Source: Primulina eburnea (lineage: Eukaryota > Streptophyta > Magnoliopsida > Lamiales > Gesneriaceae). Taken from it: DNA of 64,000 bases. Numbering within the stretch: the stretch's first letter is position 1; every line of letters begins with the position of its first letter. The stretch lies in NCBI RefSeq assembly GCF_022965805.1, contig NC_133105.1:33118867-33182866 (forward strand), given 5' to 3'. Of this stretch, positions 22,008 to 32,767 are shown one piece after another. The notes under the pieces are model-generated. The model saw nothing but the letters and a program-made list of their open reading frames with translations, did not search any database and had not been told where the DNA came from. The position numbers and the translations under genes were made by a program.

Positions 22008-24665
22008 ATGGCAAACCAGATTCCAGCACATCTTTTGAACGCCATGGCTATCAACTTCAACTCAATTATGTCCATTACAGACGCTGATGTAAAGAAAGTA
22101 TTTCAGCAACTGGAATCAGCAGGCTTAAAACCCTTTTTGGGTCTCTACGCTCAAGAAATTTATCCCAAAGAGCTTCACGACTTCTATTCAACAGGATTAA
22201 TCAATTCTGATGAAAACATTGATGCTACCATCAATAACAAACTAATGATCATCTCTGAAGATTATTTTGGAGATTTGTTTTCACTGCCTTCTGATGGGCT
22301 AGCACAAATTTCTGAAATCAAAGCATCGGAAATCGAAGAGATGCAAACTTTACTCTCTGCAGATGGACGGAAAATCAAAGTTTCCGATCCCAAGAAGGAG
22401 TTAAAGCACGAGGTGCAACTGCTGGCAGACATCGTAGCCAAAGGGCTTTTGGCGAAGGCTGGGTCCTTTGCTGCTCTGACTCTGGAAAAGTTTCAACTCA
22501 TCACAGTAATCATGACTGGACGACGAATCAACTGGAAGCATCTTCTATTCACTATTTTGAAAAACATGTTCTCTTCTGCTAAACAATCCAAAGGTTTTGC
22601 TGTCCAGCTCAGTTATCTGCTGAAAAACCAAGGGTTAATTGCTGATGATTCTGACAGATTATCAAGATTCAAGGTGTTCAATGCTAAAAACATTCTACCA
22701 TCAAAAACCAAATTAGATCTTTCTCCTGAGAAATTCATCAAGATCAAGAAGGAAATTGGGATGGAGCAGGCTGCTCCCAAATCAGTCAAAGTTGCCAAGA
22801 ACTTAACAAAGAAGAAAGAGTCAAAACACAAACTGACTCTCAGTGATCCTGATAGTCAGAAGATTCTACCTCTTCAAATTGTCAAGAAAACAAGGACACT
22901 GAAGACCAAATCAGTTGATCATGATAAACCCACATCCACTAATCAGGTAATGGATACAGGAGCTCAACAGCCAATCCAGGATGTTTTCTCAAAGGAAGTT
23001 TCAATTGCATCCTTAACTGAGGATCAGTTACCATTATCCTCATTTCTGCCAAACATCACTGCATCCAGCAAATCATCAAAACTTCCAGGGGTCAAAGCTC
23101 CACTGATTAGTATCTCACCTCACTCTTCTTTGCCATTTGCCAGACCCACCGGAATAATACTCAGAGAAAATATTGACGCAACTACATCAGGATTAACTAT
23201 CCCACATATTTTGAGTGACTCTAAGGGCAAGAGTAAACTTCAAGAAGAACCCAGACCCTCAAATGCAATTCAGACTCACATTGACCTCATCTGGCAAGAA
23301 GTCAATACATTTGCAGCAGAGAAGCACCAAGTTTTTGAGGAATGGGTCAATTTCAGAGTTAATGTTTTTGCTAAGGAACTGCGCGATAAATCCAAGTTGA
23401 AAAGATTTATTGATCTAGAACGACTAGTGTTAAAAACAGTTAAGGCCTCCTCTATTCAGCAAGCTTTGCTAAGGATGAAATATTTCTTTAACTTATATCG
23501 GGAACAAAAGTTGCAGCAAATAGTTGCTGAACTCAGGCAAAACTTTAATCCCCTTAGTCCAACTGCATTCAACGACAAAGCAGTCTATGCTCAATTGGAA
23601 ACAGATCTGATAACACTGCAAGCAAAAATTAAAGACTGGGAAATGGGTCAAGAGCTGATCATCCCAGAGATGTCTCAAAAAATTGCTGAAGAAGCTCCAG
23701 CTGACCATTCAGTTGGAAACCTAGTCACGGATCTTGCTGGTTCTTCATCTCAACCAGAAGGTATTTCATCAATTGCTCCATCTTCATCAGAGACAGCACC
23801 TACAACTAATATTCCTAAGATGTATTCTGAGGCTGAGCTGAAATTGGGAAACATTGATGAAGTCATTCAGTCAGTCGTTCAGGAATTTTTTACAGATGAT
23901 CACTCTGCTGATCAAATCAATCCGGAGGTCACTATTGCTTTAAAAGAATCTGTACAACCTGATCTATCTACTGATCCGGTTCACCCCACTAATGAGCCAG
24001 ACACTTTAATCAATCATCCTATAGAGGCACCAACTTCAGTTCTTTTATCATCTGCTGAACAGAACCCTCCTTCACCACCTCAGGATAAAATCATTGCTGA
24101 TGATATTCTAGTTCAAGGAGAAATAACTGAAACTGATATTTCAGTTCAAAATGTTATTGAATCAGTCTCAACTGATCAAACTTTGGTCATTTCTAAGCAC
24201 ATCTCTAAAGAACCAGGAACATCTTATCAGTCTCCTCCTTCATCTTCTTCAGAAGTTGAACTTATCTTGGAAGAAGTTCAGCACTTACAGAATAATATGG
24301 AGCAAATGATCTCTACCATCTCCAAAATTCAGAACACACAACTATCTCACACTCTAAAGCTGGACCATTCACATGCATCCAACTTAGAGAAACTGAAGAA
24401 ACTTCAAGACAATATGGACTCTCTTATCCAAACTGTAAAGGATCTGAAGAAGGGACTAGTCAACTCTTTCTCCACAAATCAAGATGTAAACAGTCAAAGA
24501 ATTGGGCGACTGGAAACCTTCGTTTCAAAGAAGATAGAATTACTGCAGACTTCCTTCACTACTATGGCCACAAGTATCTCATCAGATGTAAAACTTCCAT
24601 CCATCGATGTTAGAAGGCTCTCAGACAAAATGGAGGTATTTGACAAAAAGGGGGAAAGCAGCTAA
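22008..24665 (+). CDS. SIRE 3' ORF (env-like position), 885 residues
   Basis: An intact 885-residue frame after pol, in the place where SIRE-lineage elements carry their so-called env-like ORF. The N-terminal 230 residues look globular (DYFGDLFSLPSDGL near 85, GLLAKAGSFAALTLEKFQL near 147, TGRRINWKHLLFTILKNM near 172). Residues about 240-740 are Ser/Thr/Pro-rich and low complexity. Residues about 748-870 form a strong coiled coil (EVQHLQNNMEQM, LEKLKKLQDNMDSLIQ). I see no signal peptide and no convincing transmembrane helix, so a viral envelope role is not supported. While pol in this copy has three stops, this frame has none over 2.6 kb, which suggests youth or selection. The ATG at 22008 (MANQIPAHLL) follows a likely leader. 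Confidence 0.75.
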   Translation: MANQIPAHLLNAMAINFNSIMSITDADVKKVFQQLESAGLKPFLGLYAQEIYPKELHDFYSTGLINSDENIDATINNKLMIISEDYFGDLFSLPSDGLAQISEIKASEIEEMQTLLSADGRKIKVSDPKKELKHEVQLLADIVAKGLLAKAGSFAALTLEKFQLITVIMTGRRINWKHLLFTILKNMFSSAKQSKGFAVQLSYLLKNQGLIADDSDRLSRFKVFNAKNILPSKTKLDLSPEKFIKIKKEIGMEQAAPKSVKVAKNLTKKKESKHKLTLSDPDSQKILPLQIVKKTRTLKTKSVDHDKPTSTNQVMDTGAQQPIQDVFSKEVSIASLTEDQLPLSSFLPNITASSKSSKLPGVKAPLISISPHSSLPFARPTGIILRENIDATTSGLTIPHILSDSKGKSKLQEEPRPSNAIQTHIDLIWQEVNTFAAEKHQVFEEWVNFRVNVFAKELRDKSKLKRFIDLERLVLKTVKASSIQQALLRMKYFFNLYREQKLQQIVAELRQNFNPLSPTAFNDKAVYAQLETDLITLQAKIKDWEMGQELIIPEMSQKIAEEAPADHSVGNLVTDLAGSSSQPEGISSIAPSSSETAPTTNIPKMYSEAELKLGNIDEVIQSVVQEFFTDDHSADQINPEVTIALKESVQPDLSTDPVHPTNEPDTLINHPIEAPTSVLLSSAEQNPPSPPQDKIIADDILVQGEITETDISVQNVIESVSTDQTLVISKHISKEPGTSYQSPPSSSSEVELILEEVQHLQNNMEQMISTISKIQNTQLSHTLKLDHSHASNLEKLKKLQDNMDSLIQTVKDLKKGLVNSFSTNQDVNSQRIGRLETFVSKKIELLQTSFTTMATSISSDVKLPSIDVRRLSDKMEVFDKKGESS

Positions 24666-24872
24666 AGCAACTGATATCATTTGTCCAGTTATTTTATGAT
24701 TCAGTTGTGCTGAAGAATTAGTTGAAGAATTAATCAGACTATTATTATCAACTGATATCATTTTCTCAGATTTTATATTATCTACAAGGAACCCAGCTAT
24801 TCTATGATTCAGTTGCATAATCTATTATCAACAAAGAGCTGAGTTAAATCTCTTGGTTTTGTCAAACACCAT

Positions 24873-24884
24873 AAATGGGGAAAT
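24873..24884 (+). other. SIRE polypurine tract
   Basis: AAATGGGGAAAT lies immediately before the 3' LTR; it would prime plus-strand DNA synthesis. Confidence 0.7.
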
Positions 24885-25341
24885 TGTTGGAAACTAAATT
24901 CTGGAGTTTGACAAAACATAAATCAATCGATTAAATCAACTAATACGCGAAAGCAAATTCGGCAGCTTGACTTATCAACTGAAATCAGCTGACACAAACT
25001 GATCAGTTGAGAACTGATCAGTTAAAACATTCAGCCTAAAATATTAAAGTCTCTCAACTGAAGATACCTCGAGAAAGATCATTCAACAGACAGAAAGACA
25101 TATCAGACATCAATTGAATATGGAAAGCCGCACTGCATAGAACAACGTATTTCGGCTATTGAAATTAAAACGCAGTTTTACAATCAATAATGAAGTGGAA
25201 ATCAAGAACACTGTCCAAGAAATGATGAAGTGGCAATCAACGGATACATAAATTCAAAGTTACCGTGGAAAGATAAGTCTATAAATATAACTAAAGAGCA
25301 GTTGAAGAAAAACGACGATCTATCAATCTCAAACTTGCTAT
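24885..25341 (+). repeat. SIRE 3' LTR, truncated
   Basis: It matches the 5' LTR from TGTTGGAAAC to ...CAAACTTGCTAT, then stops. The next base onward (ACTTTCCTATCTC) belongs to the Gyp-A LTR interior, also found at about 31479. Roughly 520 bases of this LTR are missing. Confidence 0.9.
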
Positions 25342-26619
25342 ACTTTCCTATCTCAAATGCAATGCATAACCATCTGTAAACAATGCATAATTATCTCAAA
25401 AGATTCGAATACAATTCTATAAACAAATCATAATCATATCAAAAGATAAACAATAGGTCAAGTATGTGATTTAGTTGGGAAACTCAAATAGGATCTGATT
25501 TCAGTTATATCTTCCCAAATATCACATGAATTATACCTTTGTCGTACGAAGACGATGACCTGTATCCAAATCTGTCCATATCAAATCTGAAATGACAATA
25601 TTGAATATGCTGTATCAGAGAATAACTCAATATACAATTCTCATCTGATCAATACTCAATTCAGTATACAATCTGATCAATATCTGAACAAGATACAATT
25701 CAATTCATGTCATCGCTATCACAATACAATCTAAATCATATCGGAATCTGATTAGTCTAAATCAACTGATGTTTCGACGGCATGCTAATACAATATGAAT
25801 AAATCCGTCAATCTGAACATCACAAATATAATACTGGACTTCATAATCTGTGTCAATATAATTCATACTCTGAATACTAACAAAATTCTGATATAGAATC
25901 TCAGTCAATATCTTTCAAAAATCATAACAATTACAGAAATGGTCTGTTCTTTAATCTGACATCAATTCTATAATGTTTACGGTAACAGAAACACTATATC
26001 TGATTCATATTCAATTCTGGCAACATCATATTTTCAAAACATCTCAAAACGTAACAAAACTTACGTCCAGTTGTAGCCCGCGTTGATAGGAACACAGTAC
26101 TGAAGTCGGATTCAAATCAGACGGACGGATTTCTCGTAAATTTACCAATTCGTGGCGTGAAGAATTTCTTCCAAAGTTTCCCTCGTTTCTCTCTTTTATT
26201 CTGAGGTATGAAAGTTATATATCTATATATATATATCACACGTTGCATGAAGAAAAACGTGTCACCTTTTTCCAAATTCCGGTTGGCGCTCGGGCGGTAA
26301 TAACATTTCGCCTGGGCGCGAGCTCGGCGCTCGGGCGGCTAAATCTGCCGCCCGGGCGCGAGGCGCTCTGTCTCCGAATTACCCGTTGGCGCTCGGGCGG
26401 TCAAAAACTACCGCTCGGGCGCCACACCTTCTGCCTGGACATTAATTTGTGATGCATTGGCGATCGGGCGGTTCTTTTCTACCGCTCGAGCGCCGAAGGT
26501 TCTGTCCAAATTCTTGGCTAACCATGCAACGACGCCCGACCTCGTCATTTGAGTTCTTATAACCTCAATCATGTCACTAATCAACGTCTGATTATAATAA
26601 TTAAATCTCGGGCATTACA
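25342..26619 (-). repeat. Gyp-A 3' LTR, truncated
   Basis: It is nearly identical to 31479-32767 apart from scattered substitutions and short indels. About 0.8 kb of the U5 side is missing at the junction with the SIRE LTR. It carries the GC-rich hairpin cluster at 26281-26500. Confidence 0.88.
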
Positions 26620-26633
26620 TTTCTCCCCCTCTT
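26620..26633 (-). other. Gyp-A polypurine tract
   Basis: On the minus strand it reads AAGAGGGGGAGAAA directly before TGTAATGCC; the same tract precedes the Gyp-E 3' LTR. Confidence 0.8.
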
Positions 26634-29374
26634 AGATCTGAGTTCGTCCTCGAACTCACAAACAATCAATTTAACTATATCAGAAGAAATGTATAACTGA
26701 GTTTAAATCAAACTCTCATATTACTGAATCCATTATGAAATCTCTTTCTTTTATCCACCTTTGATTTCAAATCTGGAATAATACTTCATGAAGTATATTA
26801 TCATAATACTTCTCAAATTAATTCTGACAAAATCAATCCTGTCATGTTGGTTATACAACATCCGTATAAACCAATTACCGTTCATAGCAAAACAATACCA
26901 GTAGTTGTTGTCTAATCTGCTTATCCCCATCAAGGACATATTTCATCTTCGACCTCAAATACCAATCATCATCATCCGATGTTGGTTTATGACATCTGTT
27001 CTTTCTGAACTATCTTCATCTTCCTTCGAATTTCTTCAAAAGAATTAGAAATCTGTAGTATTCACTGTATACTATCCTGACTGAAACTATCTCATTACCA
27101 ATCTGGTAGGCTGATGGGTATTGTCATGCAGTGATAATAAGTCATATCAACTAGTGCTAACATTCAGCACTAAAGCTGTATAGTGCTAACATCCAGCACT
27201 AAAGCTATACCAAAGTTTTCTAATATCTGGATAACCCATTCTGACGGTCTGTCACTCTGTAACACCATCTACGAGAGAGTTTATGATCTATTCTGTCACG
27301 AATATAAACTCCAGCAAAATCACAATCTGACATAATCTGCTGTGGCATTCTGATCTTTCTGACCACTTTTCTGACACCGATCTGTGTCATTTGGTCATGT
27401 TTGTACGTCATCTTGTACAAACTAATAGAGTATAGATCGAACAATCTATCAATCACAATCATATTATATCACAATCTGTAGAAAATGGCAGGTAATTTCA
27501 TTACGAAAGCTATAGAAATGTACTCCCATTTCTATTTAGAACTCTACAATTCTGTAATAATCTTCTGATTTCTGTCTTTCTGTCTTTTCTGTTAGTGATT
27601 CCGACATATCAGTACAATTTCTGCCAACATTTCAGTACCAATCTGTCACAACTGACTTAATCTGTTTATATCAAAACTGTCTGTTTGAATATCATACATT
27701 CTCAGTCACAAACATAACAACTGAAGTCACTACAGCGCATTTCTGACACTATCTGTGATTTCAACTTCGAACTATTCGGCATAACAAATCAGTTAATAAC
27801 ATAAAGTAAAGAAGAAATACCTACCTGGTATTCGGCTCTGACTATCGATATCAAGCTTTGCTGTACAATTCTGACACATCTAACATCACAAGATAATCAG
27901 TCTTATACAAAACACAGAATCACATATCTGTTACTCTGATAGATACCCTATTCTGGTTATTACAATCAAGTTCTGAACATTCTGATCACATTCTTGAATT
28001 ACTGTAACTCTTGAATTCAACTCTGATTCGGTTGAAACTGTATATACTCCCTCTAGTTCACACTAATCTGTAGCATATACGGATTCAAAACAACAGTAAT
28101 ATCAAATCAGACACGAAATATCAATATCCTATACAGATCTAGTGAGTTCAGTGAACTCGTAACACAAGGATTTCTGATAAATATCTTCATGTCATTCTGA
28201 TCAACTGATATATCTTATCTGCAAATAAAATATACTCCCCAAAACAATATAAGATGTCTCAAATACTGATTTAGAGTATTAACAATACTCAGCAGATATA
28301 AAGCAACAGTCGCATAAAATAATCTACCAAATCAGACAAAATATATCTCTGACAATTCTGACATTTCTGAACTTTCTGGTCTTTCTGATATCGGTATCTA
28401 TCAGTCACTGATCGCAATCTCAACTGTGTCAAAATCAATCTGTATACTAACTTCAGATATCGCACACCCTGAATACAATCTGTTTCAAGCAGGATTCTTA
28501 TCTGAATAGTTTCTGTATACAATCATCACAGTTCTCAGAGTATCCAATATAATCTTCAGATATTTTATTCAATCAATCAAATGCTGCCATTATATCAAAA
28601 TCTCATAGATACAATGAGCATAAACTCATCAGAACATCTCTGAATATACTGACACATGCCAAAGAGCAACACTAAATCAGATGTAACTCCTGGTCAGTAT
28701 TTTGCTACTGATCTTTCTTCATTCTGTATCATTCTGTACATTCAATGTCATTCTATGCTGAATTCTAAAATAACGATCAATATCTGATCTGAATTCAATT
28801 CTGAAATCTATTTTTCTGAGACCACATAAATTTGAAATCTTATCTAGGCAAATATCAGCCAACTCATATATTACTGGCAAATTTGCCAATGCTAAGCTCG
28901 ATTTCAGTGGATCTACTGAATACATAAGGATGCAATCTGCTCCTTTCTGTTTTAATCGAGTCATATACAATACAGATATCAAAGGAATTCTAAATCTAGA
29001 ATCCTTATCGTGGTATCTCCACTGATCAGTCATCTCTGATCTGACTCTTACCATTTCTGGAAAAAATTCTACAATATGTCTGTACTTGTTCAGCATATAC
29101 ATATCGATAATGCATTCAAATCAGAAAACACAAGTACATCCTAATCTATTTCTATTTCATTCTCATCTTACTGTAGTATACAATATCTACAGAAATCTCT
29201 GATATCAACATTTCCTCAACAAGCAAGGACATCAATATTACAGTACATACAAACCCAACAGATACAGCATATCTCCATGCAACTCATTCAAAAATACTCT
29301 TAACAAATGCATTAGTATATATATCAATACATATGCATTATAATCAGAAAATAATAGTACCTGTCACTATATCA
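26634..29374 (-). pseudogene. pol: Gyp-A pol relic, heavily decayed
   Basis: Only islands of similarity to the Gyp-E pol remain. The protease region near 29290-29340 still reads like NAYVLI, but the catalytic DTG is gone. The protease-RT linker is visible at 28719-29102 (RIPLISVLYMTRLKQKGAD, ANLPVIYELAD). Part of the integrase lies at 27220-27462 (MTYKHDQMTQIGVRKVVR, IMSDCDF). No RT YIDD-type motif or chromodomain could be read. The region is about 0.8 kb shorter than the Gyp-E pol and is rich in TCTGA/TCTGT words. The decay is far greater than the difference between the two Gyp-A LTRs, so it probably predates this insertion. Confidence 0.75.
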
Positions 29375-30328
29375 TCAGGTGCTTCTTGGGTCTGTTCCTC
29401 GGTCACTGCCACCAGGTGGTCCTGATCCCTGAAATCTTCGGGAATCTCTCTGAGGACAAACTCTAGCAAAGTGCCCCGGCTGTCGGCAGATACGACAACT
29501 ACGAGTAACTCCCTGGCATAACTCCGTGGCATGTCTTCCTCCGCAAGTTCTGCAATACACTCCAGTATAACTCGGGCTAGAACCACTGGAGCTAGATGAA
29601 CCACTCCCCAACTTCTTGAATGGCTTCTTTCGAGCTTTCAGCAAATCTTGCTTTCAACTCGTACTGCCTTGATCAAATCGGAGAGGGGATTGCTGTGTCT
29701 GGGGTTGTTTCACACACAACCTCCCTAGCTGTCTAATCAGACTCGCCTCAGCTCTCTTCGCTCTACTCAGGATGTCAGCGAAATGGTAAGGTCGCTGCAG
29801 ATTCATAAATGTAACTACCTCCGAATTCAACCCTTTGATGAACTGATTTACTATAGCTTCATCATTCCCAGCTATCTGAGGAGCAAAATGCAGTAGAGTA
29901 GAGAATTTGGCGATATATTCATCAATATTCAACTGACCTTGGCTCAAATTCTCAAACTCTGCTTTCTTGTCCTCTCGATACAAGACTGAGAAAAATCGTC
30001 GATAAAATTCAGTCTTGAATACTTCCCAAGTGATCACAGTACCGCGTTGTGCTAATACTCCTTTGATTGTAATCCACCAATTTCTGGCAGTCTCTCGTAA
30101 CTGGTGAAATACCAATTTAACTTTCTGTTCCTCTGTACAATCCAGTAGATCAAATAGTATTTCTATGTCATCAACCCAGTTCTGACAATCTTCAGATGTC
30201 TCGGTACCACTCAGAATCGGCGGCTGTAATAACTGGAGTTCTGCCAACTTTACTTCCATCTGAGTTTCTGATGCATCTATCTGTTCAGACGAAGTACTGC
30301 CCTTTTCTGAAATTCTCCGAGGCGGCAT
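29375..30328 (-). pseudogene. gag: Gyp-A Gag, one nonsense codon
   Basis: It begins MPPRRISEKGSTSSEQ at 30328 like the Gyp-C and Gyp-E Gags. The gypsy Gag core is well kept (ARNWWITIKGVLAQRG near residue 85, FKTEFYRRFF, NIDEYIAKFSTLLHFAP, QFIKGLN). One TGA at 29656-29654 interrupts the frame, which continues in phase to two zinc-knuckle-like motifs (CRTCGGRHATELC and CRICRQPGHFARVC) and stops at 29375 after a frameshift near 29400. Compared with the pol of the same element, gag is strikingly well preserved, as expected of a non-autonomous element that still makes Gag or did so until recently. Confidence 0.8.
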
Positions 30329-30566
30329 ATCTGAATATCAAACAAATTAATATACAATCTATATATTCTGTCTCAGCCCTCCTTTGATCATATACCTCTG
30401 ATTCAGACTCGGTTCTGATCCAGGCTCAGTACTTACATGCTGTAATCAACTCAGATGACAAACAACATGTAATAGGGAAAACAATAAATCATGCTAGCAC
30501 ACACAATGTAAGTCAACATTGAAATAATTCTCATTCTAGCAATCACATGCAAGGAAAGAAAATTCA

Positions 30567-30582
30567 ATCTACCCCGCTCATT
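30567..30582 (-). promoter_or_regulatory. Conserved leader motif of Gyp-A
   Basis: AATGAGCGGGGTAGAT (minus strand) lies between the primer-binding site and gag and is identical in Gyp-C (33291-33306) and Gyp-E (45996-46011). It may be part of an RNA packaging or dimerisation signal; this is inference from conservation only. Confidence 0.5.
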
Positions 30583-30643
30583 CTCTTCTATCTCAGTCTA
30601 AAGGATCTATCAACTCTGACTATCTCAGCCTAAAGGATCTATC

Positions 30644-30657
30644 GCTCTGATACAACC
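30644..30657 (-). other. Gyp-A primer-binding site, altered
   Basis: The minus strand reads GGTTGTATCAGAGC against GGTGGTATCAGAGC in Gyp-E: one mismatch to the initiator-Met complement. A 32-base tandem duplication (30591-30654) adjoins it. Confidence 0.75.
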
Positions 30658-32767
30658 TGTTGTGGGGACCCGGACGCTAATCATGTTCTTAATCGTCATT
30701 GGGATTTAATTATCAGTTCTGATAAACAGGTCTAAAAATTTTCTTTTAAAACTACAAGTGCGGAAGGTAATGGCATCTAAATAATATACATATCTGTATA
30801 GAACTACATTTCAGTATAAAAGTACAATAATGTACAACAGTTTCTCAATTAATCTAAGGTTCAACTACTAAGTTCAAGTAATAAAACCAAGTCTACAATA
30901 AGTCCGGAATCACCACGCTAAACTCGTCTTCTTCTATCATCTTCTCGACCCCGATCTTGCCCCACCTGTTGTCATGCACACATACAAAACAAGACAACAG
31001 CCGGATAACTCCGGTGAGAATAAATCCCAGTATAACACATGGTAAACATGCATATACAAAAAGTAAATCATGAATTATTCTATCATGAATAAAACTAAAA
31101 GCAATAGGTTTCGTAATCTATGAAATCAAATCAAATAAGCATGCAACACAGACCAGTTAAACATGCTACTCAAATCAATTAATAAAAACATGCTATCATG
31201 ACTGAAAGCAATAACAATGGGTTTCATAGTCTATGAAACCACCTCTATAAACACATGCAGTTCTAGTCAAATCATGTCTAGACTCGACTCAACTATAACT
31301 CTAGGGATCCCGGTGTGAATAAAACGTCAATGGCTGTCACCTACCCTCCCACTCGGGGTGACTGTACGTCTTATTCCTAGACTTCGGTCTGAGCTGTATC
31401 GAATAATCTACAATAGGACAATGTCTGCTCCTATGTAACGATACACCGAACGTCTAGAAGTCTGACTGTGTCTGTCAAACTTTCCTATCTCAAATGCAAT
31501 GCATAACCATCTGTAAACAATGCATAATTATCTCAAAAGATTCGAATACAATTCTATAAACAAATCATAATCATATCAAAAGATAAACAATAGGTCTAGT
31601 ATGTGATTTAGTTGGGAAACTCAAATAGGATCTGATTTGAGTTATATCTTCCCAAATATCACATGAATTATACCTTTGTCGTTCCTGTCTGACGAAGACG
31701 ATGACCTGTATCCAAATCTGTCCATATCAAATCTGAAATGACAATATTGAATACGTTGTATCAGTGAATAACTCAATATACAATCTGTTCTGATCAATAC
31801 TCAATTCAGTATACAATCTGATCAATATCAGAACAAGATACAATTCAATTCATGTCATCTCTTTCACAATACAATCTAAATCATATCGGAATCTGATTAG
31901 TCTAAATCAACTGATGTTTTGACGGCATGCTAATACAATCTGAATAACCCCGTCAATCTGAACATCACAAATATAATACTGGACTTCATAATCTGTGTCG
32001 ATATAATTCATACTCTGAATACTAACACAATTCTGATATAGAATCTCAGTCAATATCTTTCAAAAATCATAACAATTACAGAAATGGTCTGTTCTTTAAT
32101 CTGACTTCAATTCTATAATGTCTACGGTAACAGAAACACTATATCTGATTCATATTCAATTCTGGCAACATCATATTTTCAAAACATCTCAAAACGTAAC
32201 AAAACTTACGTCCAGTTGTAGCCCGCGTTGTTAGGAACATAGTACTGAAGTCGGATTCAAAATCAGACGGACGGATTTCTCGTAAATTTACCAATTCGTG
32301 GCGTGAAGAATTTCTTCCAAAGTTTCCTCGTTTCTCTCTTTTATTCTGAGGTATGAAAGATATGTATCTATATATATAAATATCACACGTTGCATGAAGA
32401 AAAACGTGTCACCTTTTTCCAAATGCCGGTTGGCGCTCGGGCGGTAATAACATTCCGCCCGGGCGCGAGCTCGGCGCTCAGGCGGTCTAAATCTGCCGCC
32501 CGGGCGCGAGGCGCTCTGTCTCCGAATTACCCGTTGGCGCTCGGGCGGTCAAAAACTACCGCCCGGGCGCCACACCTTCTGCGTGGACATTAATTTGTGA
32601 TGCATTGGCGCTCGGGCGGTCCTTTTCTACCGCTCGAGCGCCGAAGGTTCTGTCCAAATTCTTGGCTAACCATGCAACGACGCCCGGCCTCGTCATTTGA
32701 GTTCTTATAACCTCAATCATGTCAATAATCAACGTCTGATTATAATAATTAAATCTCGGGCATTACA
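30658..32767 (-). repeat. Gyp-A 5' LTR
   Basis: 2110 bp, starting TGTAATGCCCGAGATTTAAT at 32767 and ending GTCCCCACAACA at 30658 (minus strand). It has a GC-rich hairpin cluster at 32427-32646 and, just downstream in transcription order, a TATA-like run at 32369-32383. Confidence 0.88.
32369..32383 (-). promoter_or_regulatory. Gyp-A LTR TATA box
   Basis: TATTTATATATATA on the minus strand, directly downstream of the hairpin cluster; the truncated LTR has a comparable run near 26225-26236. Confidence 0.5.

Larger units (their letters stand above)
13995..25341 (+). mobile_element. SIRE-like Ty1/copia element with antisense ORFs and a large 3' ORF
   Basis: It has a 5' LTR (13995-14973), primer-binding site, gag, pol in copia order (PR-INT-RT-RH), 4.7 kb of extra sequence with two antisense ORFs and an 885-codon sense ORF, a polypurine tract and a partial 3' LTR (24885-25341). 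The very long gag-pol plus an extra 3' ORF is typical of the SIRE/Maximus lineage. The two LTRs differ at roughly a dozen sites over the 450 shared bases by eye, so the insertion is fairly recent. pol carries three stops and at least two frameshifts, so this copy is dead. It sits in the Cop1 RT; the flank before it is GAGTT, but the other side is deleted, so a target duplication cannot be checked. Confidence 0.9.
25342..32767 (-). mobile_element. Gyp-A: minus-strand gypsy element, pol-defective
   Basis: The 5' LTR is at 30658-32767 and a truncated 3' LTR at 25342-26619, with a primer-binding site, gag, a strongly decayed pol and a polypurine tract between them. It is a sister family of Gyp-C and Gyp-E (gag, leader motif and LTR end GTCCCCACAACA shared). 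The right end abuts the interior of the Gyp-C LTR, so Gyp-A inserted there. The left end was lost in a deletion, so no target duplication can be checked. Confidence 0.85.

Noticed and set aside
22008..24665. Viral envelope glycoprotein in the SIRE element
   Set aside because: No signal peptide, no transmembrane helix and no Cys-rich ectodomain can be seen; only the position resembles env.
26243..26452. Arg/Ala-rich ORF repeated at 32390-32593
   Set aside because: It runs through the GC-rich hairpin cluster of the Gyp-A LTR on the strand opposite to transcription and changes frame between the two LTRs.
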